Positions 1 to 7,856 of a stretch of DNA of 16,756 nucleotides are shown here, piece after piece. The stretch covers positions 1-16,756 of the forward strand of contig CAJUAC010000062.1 in the NCBI GenBank assembly GCA_910583885.1, written 5' to 3'. This DNA comes from an uncultured Oscillospiraceae bacterium. Its GTDB lineage: Bacteria; Bacillota; Clostridia; Oscillospirales; Oscillospiraceae. The notes beneath the pieces were generated by a model. The model did no database searches, had not been told where the DNA came from, and saw only the letters and a list, made by a program, of their open reading frames with translations. Made by a program: the position numbers and the translations under genes. Positions within the stretch are counted from its first letter, which is position 1. The number at the start of each line of letters is the position of its first letter.

Positions 1-1263
1 CAGCCCCGGGCCGGCGTGCCGGTCATCAGCGAGCACATCAAGCTCATGGAGCACCTCCAGAACGAGGGCGAGGCGGATCTCCTGCCCACCACCATCGACA
101 GCTACACCCGGCAGAACCGCTATGAGGAGGCCGAGAACGGCATCAAGGAGTCCGTCCGCCTGGGCCGCGCCATGCTCAACGGCTTCCCGGCTGTCAACCA
201 CGGTGTCTCCGGCTGCCGCCAGGTCATTGAGAGCGTCCACACCCCCCTCCAGGTCCGCCACGGCACGCCAGACGCCCGCCTGCTCACGGAGATCACCTAC
301 GCCGGCGGCTTCACCAGCTATGAGGGCGGCGGCATCTCCTACAACCTGCCCTACTGCAAGAATATCCCTATGGAGCGCACCATCCGCGACTGGCAGTATG
401 TAGACCGCCTGACCGGCCTGTACGAGGAGATGGGCGTATCCATCAACCGGGAGCCCTACGGTCCCCTGACCGGCACCCTGGTGCCCCCCTGCATCTCCCA
501 CGCCGCGGCCATTATCGAGGCGCTGCTGGCGGCGGAGCAGGGGGTGAAGAACATCACCGTTGGCTACGGCCAGTGCGGCAACCTGGTCCAGGATGTGGCT
601 GCTATCCGCACGCTGCAAAAGCTGACCGACGAGTACCTGGCCAAGTACGGCTACTCCGACGTGGTGGTCACTACCGTGCTGCACCAGTGGATGGGCGGTT
701 TCCCCGCAGACGAGGCCAAGGCCTTCGGCGTCATCTCCACCGGCAGCCTGATCGCGGCTTTCTCCAAGGCCACCAAGGTCATTGTCAAGAGCCCCCACGA
801 GGCGGTGGGCATCCCCACCATGGAGGCCAATGCCCAGGGCCTGCGCTGCACCAAGCAGGTGGTCAACATGATGGCGGACCAGACCTTCCAGGACGCCCGC
901 CTGCCCCAGGAGGAGGACATCATCTGCCAGGAGACCCGGTGCATCGTGGACAAGTGCTTCGAGCTGGGCGAGGGCGACATCGCCGTGGGCGTGTGCCGCG
1001 GCGTAGAGGCCGGCGTGCTGGATATCCCCTTTGCCCCCTGCCGGGCCAATGCGGGCCTGATGCTGCCCTGCCGCGACAACAGCGGCGCAGTGCGTATCCT
1101 CAACCCGGGCCATCTGCCCTTCAGCAAGGATCTCATTGACTTCCACGCCGCCAAGATCGAGGAGCGCGCCAAGGCCGAGAACCGGAAGGCATCCTTCCAG
1201 ATGGTCATCGACGACGTGTACTCCATCGGCAAGGGCCGGCTGGTGGGACGGCCCAGGTACTAA
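1..1263 (+). CDS. glmE: Glutamate mutase (methylaspartate mutase) epsilon subunit, 5'-truncated by the window edge
   Basis: The frame is open from base 1 (reading Q-P-R-A-G-V) to TAA at 1261-1263, so the gene starts outside the window. The 420 residues match the catalytic E subunit of coenzyme B12-dependent glutamate mutase, which interconverts L-glutamate and (2S,3S)-3-methylaspartate in the cytosol together with the B12-binding S subunit. Against the Clostridium cochlearium enzyme (numbering from memory) a constant offset of 63 places every substrate or cofactor residue I recall: fragment R3, R37, R86, E108, Y114, Y118 and K263 correspond to R66, R100, R149, E171, Y177, Y181 and K326. The motif EGGGISYNLPY (108-118) is diagnostic. 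About 63 N-terminal residues are therefore missing, all off-window. The gene for the next step, mal, follows on the same strand. The S subunit and the reactivase MutL/GlmL are expected upstream. Confidence 0.96.
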   Translation, partial: QPRAGVPVISEHIKLMEHLQNEGEADLLPTTIDSYTRQNRYEEAENGIKESVRLGRAMLNGFPAVNHGVSGCRQVIESVHTPLQVRHGTPDARLLTEITYAGGFTSYEGGGISYNLPYCKNIPMERTIRDWQYVDRLTGLYEEMGVSINREPYGPLTGTLVPPCISHAAAIIEALLAAEQGVKNITVGYGQCGNLVQDVAAIRTLQKLTDEYLAKYGYSDVVVTTVLHQWMGGFPADEAKAFGVISTGSLIAAFSKATKVIVKSPHEAVGIPTMEANAQGLRCTKQVVNMMADQTFQDARLPQEEDIICQETRCIVDKCFELGEGDIAVGVCRGVEAGVLDIPFAPCRANAGLMLPCRDNSGAVRILNPGHLPFSKDLIDFHAAKIEERAKAENRKASFQMVIDDVYSIGKGRLVGRPRY

Positions 1264-1466
1264 TCCCGGTTATCATCCTTTTCTTTGCGGGCAAAGGAAA
1301 GGATCAAAAGAAAAACCTTACGGCAAAACTCCGTTTTGCCGGGTATCCCTTACGGTTTGATATTGCCGGAAAGCAAGGCGGCGCCTTGCGAAAAAAGTTC
1401 TTTTTGATTCTTTTTCTTACAAGAAAAAGAATGACTGCCTAATGTATTGAAGGAGAAGGAACGATT
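1264..1466. repeat. Palindrome-rich intergenic element between glmE and mal
   Basis: These 203 bases hold four near-perfect hairpins in a row. 1275-1304 has a 14-bp stem with one G-T pair around GG. 1321-1341 is CGGCAAAAC-TCC-GTTTTGCCG. 1373-1389 is GCAAGGC-GGC-GCCTTGC. 1407-1432 is a perfect 12-bp A/T-rich stem around AC. Short direct repeats (CTTACGG near 1317 and 1349, TTGCCGG near 1335 and 1364) and long-range complementarity between about 1303-1316 and 1397-1408 suggest one larger folded unit. No ORF of note lies here. It could be a mobile palindromic repeat, a processing or attenuation site that sets glmE and mal expression apart, or both. None of the hairpins has a clean T-run directly after it, so a simple terminator is not obvious. 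Confidence 0.6.
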
Positions 1467-2720
1467 ATGAAAATTGTGGATGTCATCTGCTCCCCCGGCC
1501 GCACCGGCTTCTATTTCGACGACCAGCGGGCCATCAAGGCCGGCGCGGGCCACGACGGCGTGTTCTACACCGGCAACCCTGTTACGGAGGGCTTCGCCTC
1601 TGTGCGTCAGGCCGGCGAGTCCATCTCCGTGATGCTGGTCCTGGAGGACGGCCAGGTCGCCACCGGCGACTGCGCAGCGGTGCAGTACTCCGGCGCGGGC
1701 GGCCGCGACCCCCTGTTCCTGGCCAAGGACTTCATCCCCATCATTGACCGGTACATCAAGCCGGAGCTGGTAGGCAAGGAGGCCAACGACTTCCGGGGCC
1801 TGTGCAGCATGATGGAGGCCATCCAGGTGGAGGGCAAGCGCCTGCACACCGCCATCCGCTACGGCGTGTCCCAGGCGATCCTGGACGCTGTCGCCAAGGG
1901 TACGGGCCGCCTCATGTGCGAGGTGGTGGCCGACGAGTACGGCTGCACCGTGTCGGAGACCCCCATCCCCATCTTCACCCAGTCCGGCGACGACCGCTAT
2001 GACAACGCGGACAAGATGATTATCAAGGGCGCCCAGGTGCTCCCCCACGCCCTCATCAACAACATCGACACCAAGCTGGGCCGGAAGGGCGAGAAGCTGG
2101 CCGAGTATGTGGCCTGGCTGAGCAACCGCATCCAGACCATGCGCGTCGATCCCAACTACAGCCCTGTCCTGCATATCGACGTCTACGGCACCATCGGCGC
2201 AGCTTTCGGCAACAACAATTACAAGGAGATGGCCGACTACCTGGCCACCTTGGAGGAGGCCGCCAAGCCCTTCCATCTGCGTATTGAGGGCCCCATGGAC
2301 TGCGACTGCGACCGTGAGACCCAGCTGGAGGCCCTGGCCGGCCTGACCAAGGAGCTGGACGAGCGCGGCATCAATGTGGAGCTGGTCGCCGATGAGTGGT
2401 GCAACACCCTGGAGGACATCAAGCTCTTTGCCGACCACAAGGCGGGGCACATGGTGCAGATCAAAACCCCGGACCTCGGCGGCATCAACAACACCATCGA
2501 GGCGGTGCTCTACTGCAAGGAGAAGGGCATCGGCGCCTACCAGGGCGGCACCTGCAACGAGACCGACCGCAGCGCCCAGGTCTGTGTCCAATGCGCCATG
2601 GCGACCCAGCCGGTGCAGATCCTGGCAAAGCCCGGCATGGGGGTTGACGAAGGATTCATGATCGTCTACAACGAGATGAACCGCATTATCGCCCTCCGGA
2701 AGGCCAGGAAGGCAAAATAA
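1467..2720 (+). CDS. mal: Methylaspartate ammonia-lyase
   Basis: The 417-residue product matches methylaspartate ammonia-lyase (EC 4.3.1.2; enolase superfamily, family length about 413). It eliminates ammonia from (2S,3S)-3-methylaspartate to give mesaconate, the second step of the methylaspartate route of glutamate fermentation. The general acid/base pair is visible as H194 (VLPH) and K333 in QIKTPDLGG (K331 in C. tetanomorphum). Mg2+ ligands are D238 (HIDVYG), E274 (RIEGP) and D309 (VADEW). The start ATG at 1467 has AAGGAGAAGGA about 6 bases upstream. It lies 203 bases after glmE on the same strand; a joint transcript is likely but is interrupted by the palindromic element. No mesaconase or citramalate lyase gene follows, so the pathway is split in this genome or lies upstream. 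Confidence 0.97.
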   Translation: MKIVDVICSPGRTGFYFDDQRAIKAGAGHDGVFYTGNPVTEGFASVRQAGESISVMLVLEDGQVATGDCAAVQYSGAGGRDPLFLAKDFIPIIDRYIKPELVGKEANDFRGLCSMMEAIQVEGKRLHTAIRYGVSQAILDAVAKGTGRLMCEVVADEYGCTVSETPIPIFTQSGDDRYDNADKMIIKGAQVLPHALINNIDTKLGRKGEKLAEYVAWLSNRIQTMRVDPNYSPVLHIDVYGTIGAAFGNNNYKEMADYLATLEEAAKPFHLRIEGPMDCDCDRETQLEALAGLTKELDERGINVELVADEWCNTLEDIKLFADHKAGHMVQIKTPDLGGINNTIEAVLYCKEKGIGAYQGGTCNETDRSAQVCVQCAMATQPVQILAKPGMGVDEGFMIVYNEMNRIIALRKARKAK

Positions 2721-2861
2721 GGCAGATGAATCAACCAGGGGCTATGCTTGCCTCATATTAGGAAAACGCCATTTCATTGGGTTTTCATGCTTTGGCAGGG
2801 GCTGTCCGCCCCGGAGATGTTAGGATTATCAACGCAACAAGAATTACTGTTCCATATGAAG

Positions 2862-2890
2862 AGGGGCGGCACTTTTACAGTGCCGCCCCT
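2862..2890. terminator. Strong hairpin between convergent mal and the minus-strand hypothetical gene
   Basis: AGGGGCGGCAC (2862-2872) pairs perfectly with GTGCCGCCCCT (2880-2890) around TTTTACA. The following bases are GCTTTGGAATATTTTC, so the T-run is imperfect. Its position between the ends of two convergent genes fits a bidirectional terminator. The rest of 2721-2937 holds only short reading frames (one from 2777 reads FHALAGAVRPGDVRIINA) that I do not recognise. Confidence 0.6.
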
Positions 2891-2937
2891 GCTTTGGAAT
2901 ATTTTCTTTCAAAGGTATATTCAAATATCAAATTCTA

Positions 2938-4014
2938 TCAAGGAAACAGTTCTTTTATTTCCTGATAATATCCGTTCATGATACTGCGAAAATCCGTTGC
3001 TGCCGCGCCCCCGTAAGCGTACTGGTTCTTGGTACAAAACTGGTTGATTTTAGCCGATATATCTCCGCTGGATAGGTCGGATTGAGAGAACAGCTGATAC
3101 GCATCAAAGGCCTGGTCTGCGATGTAGCTGCGGTAATCCTCGGGCAGTGTACTGTTGACATCCGTTTTGCTCCACTCATTCCATTTCTGCACACTACACT
3201 TTGCGCTGTTATCAAAAAGCCTTGTGAAATTGTCAGCAAATGCCTTGCCAATGCCAGAGGATAGCGTGCCGGCATAACTCAACGCCGCTGATTTTAGCAT
3301 CCCTTCAGCAGCAAGGCCGACATACATACTGGTCCCAATACATCCATATTGGTTGGACTGCTGTGAGATTTTCTTCCCAGCCTCTACCATATCGAACAGT
3401 TTGGAAACACTGACCTCCTCACCGCAGAAAGAAAAGGTAGTTTTCAATTCTGACAGGGCAGGGGTTCGCCCGGTCTCCAGTATCCCCGCATATTCACGGC
3501 ACACCGCTTCAAAGGTGTCCGCAACAGCTTTTGTATCGTCCTCTGAAAACCACCGGCACAATCCCTTGACAAAAAACTCTGTGGCTGGATGATAAGGATC
3601 ATACCCCTCACCGCTGATAATAGCGTTGGCCTGCTGTTCCATATCGTCTGGACGCAGTTCAAAAAAGCAGTCCGCCACCGCGCCATTTTGCGCCCGCTCT
3701 TGGGTAAGATAATCGTCCCTCCCAGAGAGGGCATTGTAATAGACTCGTATTTTTGCGTCAGGGTCTTGGATCGGGGCATCCGGCCCGGCCTCCAGAGACA
3801 TGGAGGGATCACTGTATATGTGTATCGACCTATTATCACGAATCGAAACCGTGTCAAATCGTGGAAGTGCGCTTCCATGAATTTTTTCCGCAGGCTGGCC
3901 AGTTTCGGCATCTTGATGTACGGGGTCAAAATCAACCTGCTTGACAAAAGCAGCGTTATTTACCAGTTCGGCAGGGAGCCGGTTCACTGATGTCTGTGAT
4001 ACAATCAAAGACAT
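2938..4014 (-). CDS. Hypothetical protein, 358 residues, second gene of a two-gene unit
   Basis: I do not recognise this family. The start ATG at 4014 has GGAGGG about 7 bases upstream. No signal peptide or long hydrophobic segment is seen, so a soluble protein is likely. The N-terminal third (1-120) is polar and rich in D, P and N. From about 140 (YDPYHPATEFFVKGLCRWF) onward it looks like a folded helical domain with regular aromatic and alanine spacing, including GEEVSVSKLFDMVEAGKKIS (about 207-226) and a Y/W-rich tail. The gene lies 46 bases after the small gene starting at 4498 and is probably co-transcribed. Base composition is clearly lower in GC than that of mal or moaA, which suggests separate acquisition. 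The ORF is long, has a good ribosome site and is not overlapped by any better candidate, so I am confident it is real but not what it does. Confidence 0.8.
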   Translation of the reverse strand: MSLIVSQTSVNRLPAELVNNAAFVKQVDFDPVHQDAETGQPAEKIHGSALPRFDTVSIRDNRSIHIYSDPSMSLEAGPDAPIQDPDAKIRVYYNALSGRDDYLTQERAQNGAVADCFFELRPDDMEQQANAIISGEGYDPYHPATEFFVKGLCRWFSEDDTKAVADTFEAVCREYAGILETGRTPALSELKTTFSFCGEEVSVSKLFDMVEAGKKISQQSNQYGCIGTSMYVGLAAEGMLKSAALSYAGTLSSGIGKAFADNFTRLFDNSAKCSVQKWNEWSKTDVNSTLPEDYRSYIADQAFDAYQLFSQSDLSSGDISAKINQFCTKNQYAYGGAAATDFRSIMNGYYQEIKELFP

Positions 4015-4060
4015 TGTTTATCCCTCCTCAGTTCATAGTTTGCCTTTTGTGCCTTATCTT

Positions 4061-4498
4061 TTACGCATGAATATCCACACCCTGCCGGTAGCCGTCCAAC
4101 ATGCTGGTATCAAAAGGCTTTCCCCAGTCCCAGCCCGGGTCTTGCTGATGGACAAACTCGCCCAGCCGAGCGGCCTCGCTATGGAATATCTCGTTCAGCG
4201 TCCATGACGCGCTCAGCCGTTTTTCTGGTGAAAGGGACATGGTATAATTACGAATGACCGCGCTGATGTCCTCGCCATCGCTCACTCCATAGCCATTCTT
4301 CATGTGGTCGAAAGCAATCTGCCTGACCTGCTGCGCTACACCCTCGTCCACGGGGACAATTTTCCGATAATCGCCCGCACCGTTCAGACTCATGCCGGGC
4401 GTACCATACGGATTGACATGTGGCTTGCCCTGGGTTCTTTGAGAAATCTCGCCAATCCGCTGTTGCTGCTGATTTTGTACCATCTGCGTGATTGTCAT
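4061..4498 (-). CDS. Hypothetical protein, 145 residues, first gene of the two-gene unit
   Basis: The open frame extends upstream to 4714, but ATG at 4498 is preceded by AGGAGG (4506-4511) with a 7-base gap, so I start there (MTITQMVQNQQQQ). The N-terminus is Q-rich and probably disordered. The C-terminal half is ordered-looking, with a region LSASWTLNEIFHSEAARL followed by a W/D-rich stretch (DPGWDWGKPFD). No signal peptide, membrane segment or known catalytic motif is visible and I do not recognise the family. It is followed after 46 bases by the 358-residue gene on the same strand, so the two probably act together. GC content is lower than in the flanking metabolic genes. I see no clear promoter; the 4499-4753 stretch upstream holds two palindromes and no other gene. 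Confidence 0.75.
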   Translation of the reverse strand: MTITQMVQNQQQQRIGEISQRTQGKPHVNPYGTPGMSLNGAGDYRKIVPVDEGVAQQVRQIAFDHMKNGYGVSDGEDISAVIRNYTMSLSPEKRLSASWTLNEIFHSEAARLGEFVHQQDPGWDWGKPFDTSMLDGYRQGVDIHA

Positions 4499-4665
4499 AA
4501 AATAACCTCCTGTCCGCCTGCGTGCTAATAGCGGAAACATGCTGCTTATCGGTTCCTCTGTGGCAATTTTAACCTTTGTTGTTATATCGGCCATTTTACA
4601 GCAGAAGTTAAGCGGTTCCGTGAAACCGCAAAGGGCAAGCCATTCGGGTGTGGTCACACTCCGGA

Positions 4666-4693
4666 ATTTTGCTGGGCCGCAGGCCAGCAAAAT
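4666..4693. repeat. Palindrome ATTTTGCTGG...CCAGCAAAAT between minus-strand units
   Basis: A perfect 10-bp inverted repeat with an 8-base centre (GCCGCAGG) lies between the end of the MoeA-like gene and the start of the two hypothetical genes. A second small one, TTTCCC-ATTCAC-GGGAAA, is at 4703-4720. Neither is followed by a T-run in either direction. The pair may end the citC-moaA-moeA transcript, serve as an operator, or be a repeated element. Confidence 0.45.
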
Positions 4694-4753
4694 GCACGTC
4701 CTTTTCCCATTCACGGGAAAGATCCCTGATTTTCTGCATGGAAACGCGGATGG

Positions 4754-5773
4754 TTACTTGCCAAACCCGCAGTTAGGAAATGTACAATTCTCACATCCCA
4801 GGCACAACCCTCCCTCGCCCATGGCGGCAATCTCCTCCCGGGTAACGGGCACCCCGGCGGCAATACGGGGCAGGATCAGGTCAAAGATGGTGGTCTTGGC
4901 ATACATCACGCAGCCGGGCAGGCCCATGACAGGCGTACCGTCCTCGTAATACCCCAGCAGGAACATGGCCCCCGGCAGGACCGGCGCACCATAGGTGACA
5001 ATCCGCGCACCGCTGTGCCGGATAGCCCCCGGTGTGCTGTCGTCCGGATCGACGCTCATCCCACCGGTACACAAAACCATCCCGACCCCCTGGGCGCGCA
5101 CCCGGGCAATGGCAGCGGCCACGCTCTCCATGCCGTCCCCCACTATCTGGCGCGCCGTCACCGCAATGCCAAAGGCGGCCAGCTTGCGCTCCACCACTGG
5201 GGTAAACGCGTCCTGGACCAGCCCCTTGGCCACCTCGCTGCCGGTTGTGACAATCCCGGCGGTCTGTATTTTCCAGGGCAGCAGCTCCAGCAGGGGCCTC
5301 CCCTCCGCCAGCGCCTCGGCCCTGCGCAGCGTCTCCTCCGGGATGACCAGGGGGATCACCCGGGTGCCGCACAGCTTGTCCCCCCGGCGGACAGCCGTGT
5401 TTCCATGGCGGGTTGCGATCATCACGTCACCCAGCAGATTGATGGCGTCCAGCCGCCGGGCATCCACCCGGAACAAGCCGTCAACGGCTGCGGATAACTC
5501 CAGCTTCCCCTCCTTGACCTGGCTGCGGGCCATGCCCTCGCTTTCACACAGGGCGCACAGCCGGGCCGCCCCCTCATCCTCGTGGACCATGCCGGGGACC
5601 ATCTCCCAAACATACAGATTCTCCTTGCCCATGGAGAGCAAGACCGGGATGTCCTCCTCGCGCACCACATGGCCCTTTCGGAACCGGGCATCCTTGGATA
5701 CGCCGGGGATAATCTGGGTCATGTCGTGGCACAGCACATGGCCCACCGCCTCCTGTGTCCGTATCAGCTTCAT
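4754..5773 (-). CDS. Molybdopterin-binding protein, MoeA/MogA-like, with a C-terminal cysteine cluster
   Basis: ATG at 5773 has AGGAGG (5781-5786) 7 bases upstream, giving 339 residues. An upstream in-frame ATG at 5818 lacks a ribosome site. Residues about 170-310 form a MoCF_biosynth-type molybdopterin-binding domain: TTGSEV (176-181), GDGMESV (212-218), GGMSVDPDD (237-245), and GAPVLPGAMF followed by MGLPGCVMYAKTTIFD. The family binds molybdopterin or adenylated molybdopterin during molybdenum cofactor assembly. The protein is shorter than classical MoeA (about 400), with an unusual N-terminal region in place of the full MoeA domains. It ends in CLGCENCTFPNC (C324, C327, C330, C335), which could bind a metal or an Fe-S cluster. 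It lies 48 bases after moaA, so it is probably in a cofactor operon. Whether it inserts molybdenum itself or acts with one enzyme class cannot be read from sequence. Confidence 0.88.
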   Translation of the reverse strand: MKLIRTQEAVGHVLCHDMTQIIPGVSKDARFRKGHVVREEDIPVLLSMGKENLYVWEMVPGMVHEDEGAARLCALCESEGMARSQVKEGKLELSAAVDGLFRVDARRLDAINLLGDVMIATRHGNTAVRRGDKLCGTRVIPLVIPEETLRRAEALAEGRPLLELLPWKIQTAGIVTTGSEVAKGLVQDAFTPVVERKLAAFGIAVTARQIVGDGMESVAAAIARVRAQGVGMVLCTGGMSVDPDDSTPGAIRHSGARIVTYGAPVLPGAMFLLGYYEDGTPVMGLPGCVMYAKTTIFDLILPRIAAGVPVTREEIAAMGEGGLCLGCENCTFPNCGFGK

Positions 5774-5821
5774 CGTTTTTCCTCCTCTATGTTGGTTCCC
5801 AGCACCCGCCTGCATCACAGC

Positions 5822-6748
5822 TTACCCCCCAATCTGGTTCATCGTCCGGCCTGCGCCGCTGTGCCCGGTCTCTGTCAGATCGTGGCGGGGTGGCTTGGCC
5901 GCAATCCCCCGCAGCAGCTCCCCGCGGAGCCCCTCCCCCGCCAGCCCCCGCAGGGGGATCTCCTGGCCGGAGTGCAGGCAGGGCTTCAGCTTCCCATCCG
6001 CCGTGACCCGGATGCGGTCGCAGCCCGCGCAGAACCGGTGGCTCATGGGGGCAATCAGGCCCACCAGCCCCCGCCCCTCCGGCAGGCGGAACCGGCGGGC
6101 TACGCCCCCATCCTCCGTTGGGAGCAGCTCTGGGCAGGTATCCAGTACCGCCTGGGCCGGGAGGAGCTCCCCGTGAACGCCTTCGCCGATGGGCATCAGC
6201 TCAATAAACCGCACCTCCAGGGGATACTGGCGGGCCAGCTCCACAAAATCCCGGATTTCATCCCCGTTGAACCCCGCCAGCAGCACAACATTGAGCTTCG
6301 TCCCGGTAAACCCCGCCTCCGCAGCAGCCTCAAGGCCCCGCAGGACATCCCCCAGGCAGTCCTGCCCGGTCAGCCGGGCAAAGCGGTCCGGCCGCAGGGT
6401 GTCTAAACTGACGTTCAGACGGCCCACCCCCGCCTCCCGCAGGGGGCGGGCCATTGCCGGAAGGCGCGTCCCATTAGTGGTCAGGCACAGCTCCTCCACC
6501 CCCGCCGTCGCTGCCGCGCCCCGGCAGATGTCCAGGATGTCCCGGCGCACCAGGGGTTCCCCGCCAGTCAGGCGCACCTTACGGATGCCACAGGCCGCAG
6601 CCTGGCGGACAATCTCCAGCAGCTCCCCGGCAGAGCAGACGCCGCCTGCTGTACCCTCCGGCGGCATACAGTAGCGGCAGCGCAGGTTGCACTGGTCTGT
6701 CACGGACAGGCGCAGGTAGGTGATCTCCCGGGCAAACGCATCCTTCAT
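5822..6748 (-). CDS. moaA: GTP 3',8-cyclase MoaA
   Basis: The 308-residue product is a radical SAM enzyme that converts GTP to 3',8-cyclo-7,8-dihydro-GTP, the first step of molybdenum cofactor synthesis. The radical SAM cluster motif is C20-x3-C24-x2-C27 (CNLRCRYC). TGGEP (61-65) binds SAM. The second, GTP-binding cluster is C240-x2-C243-x13-C257. The C-terminal GG required by the family is present (NQIGG at the end). ATG at 6748 lies 7 bases after the citC stop, and its ribosome site (AAGGGG) lies inside the end of citC. The tight spacing supports translational coupling with citC. The open frame continues far upstream, but that part overlaps citC in another frame and is not coding. Confidence 0.96.
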   Translation of the reverse strand: MKDAFAREITYLRLSVTDQCNLRCRYCMPPEGTAGGVCSAGELLEIVRQAAACGIRKVRLTGGEPLVRRDILDICRGAAATAGVEELCLTTNGTRLPAMARPLREAGVGRLNVSLDTLRPDRFARLTGQDCLGDVLRGLEAAAEAGFTGTKLNVVLLAGFNGDEIRDFVELARQYPLEVRFIELMPIGEGVHGELLPAQAVLDTCPELLPTEDGGVARRFRLPEGRGLVGLIAPMSHRFCAGCDRIRVTADGKLKPCLHSGQEIPLRGLAGEGLRGELLRGIAAKPPRHDLTETGHSGAGRTMNQIGG

Positions 6749-6755
6749 CGCAGGC

Positions 6756-7799
6756 CTACCCCTTTTTCTGGCCGCCGCCCTCTGCCCGGCGCAGGAAACG
6801 GTTCCGGTTCCCCTCATCGGAGAAGTAGTCAAAGGTTGCCTCCGGCACCAGCCCCCGGATCTCCTGCCAGCGGCCAGCGCATACCAGCTGCCGGACAGCG
6901 GTGGCGCTGATGGGCGTCCCATCCTGGGCCAGCCGGGGCAGCTCCACCAGCTCAACCCCCTGGGCGGGGAGGGCGGCGGCCATGGCCCGGTTATAGGCGC
7001 TGGTAACGGGGCAGAAGGGCTCGCTGCCCACAAACCGGCGGGTAATGCCCAGCTGCCGGGCCAGGCGGCAAAACACCGCAATATCCAAGCCTGTCCATAC
7101 CTCACCGGACCGGCTGGCATCCTTGAGGAAATAGTCCGGGAACGTGGCCTGGGAGATCAAATAGTCCCCTGTCCCCGCCACCGCCACATTGGGCAGGTGG
7201 GCCACTGCCTTCTCCACAATCGCCCGGCGGTCCCCGGCAGGCACTGCACTCCTGTCCTCAGAGACAATGAGCAGATAGAGGAAATCGCACCGGGCGGCAG
7301 CCTGCTCGATCAGGTACAGATGGCCCCGTGTCATGGGGTTGCAGTTCATCACCGCAGCGCCGGTGGTCCCTGCGGCGGCAGGGGAACGGATGGACTCCGC
7401 CCACGCGGCAAAGCCCCCCCGGCGGTCCTCCATCAGCACGGCCTGGTCCGCCTGTGCCACCTCCTGAAAGCCCAGGCCGGTGAACTGAGGGCGGTTTTCC
7501 GGCTTTGTGTAGAGGAACAGCCGCCGCCTGCCTGCCTCCAGGGCCTGGCGGCGCAGGGCGGTGAGTACCGTAGCAGTCAGGCCCTCCCCCTGGTGGCCGG
7601 GATCTACAGCAACGCACTTGATGACATTCCCCTCCAGGGAGGCGGCGGCGATGATCCGCTCCTCCTGATCCCGCACGAGGGCGGTGTGCTCAATGCCGGG
7701 GGCGTAGCGCAGGCCCGCCCCGGCCAAAAATGCTTGCAGCTCCTCCAGGGCCCGGCCCCGGAGGGGGCTGCCCAGCTGCTGCGTGCAGCCGTATTCCAT
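6756..7799 (-). CDS. citC: [Citrate (pro-3S)-lyase] ligase family protein, possibly for citramalate lyase
   Basis: The 347-residue product matches CitC, which uses ATP and acetate to acetylate the prosthetic-group thiol on the acyl carrier subunit of citrate lyase or citramalate lyase. Residues 1-130 form a GNAT-like domain (CVAVDPGHQGEGLTATVL at 62-79). About 145-330 is a nucleotidyltransferase domain with the TxGH motif (TRGH, 157-160, in MNCNPMTRGH) and ISATAVR (297-303). ATG at 7799 has AGGAGG about 7 bases upstream. No citD, citE, citF, citX or citG gene is in the window, so the lyase it serves is elsewhere. Because the methylaspartate pathway genes are close by and that pathway ends with citramalate lyase, that enzyme is a reasonable partner (inference). 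moaA follows after 7 bases. Confidence 0.93.
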   Translation of the reverse strand: MEYGCTQQLGSPLRGRALEELQAFLAGAGLRYAPGIEHTALVRDQEERIIAAASLEGNVIKCVAVDPGHQGEGLTATVLTALRRQALEAGRRRLFLYTKPENRPQFTGLGFQEVAQADQAVLMEDRRGGFAAWAESIRSPAAAGTTGAAVMNCNPMTRGHLYLIEQAAARCDFLYLLIVSEDRSAVPAGDRRAIVEKAVAHLPNVAVAGTGDYLISQATFPDYFLKDASRSGEVWTGLDIAVFCRLARQLGITRRFVGSEPFCPVTSAYNRAMAAALPAQGVELVELPRLAQDGTPISATAVRQLVCAGRWQEIRGLVPEATFDYFSDEGNRNRFLRRAEGGGQKKG

Positions 7800-7856
7800 A
7801 GGTGTCCCTCCTGTTCGGTTGTCATACTTTTTTCTTAATAAAAAAGACTGGCCGCC

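Noticed and set aside
1264..1466. CRISPR array or riboswitch in the glmE-mal gap
   Set aside because: The repeats are inverted, not regularly spaced direct repeats, and no known riboswitch core (for example the B12 box) is visible.
2748..2981. Small plus-strand ORFs after mal
   Set aside because: No ribosome site, no recognised similarity, and both run across the hairpin into the antisense of the hypothetical gene.
4499..4714. N-terminal extension of the 145-residue hypothetical protein to 4714
   Set aside because: ATG 4498 has a perfect ribosome site. The extension would run through the palindrome region and ends at no recognisable start signal.
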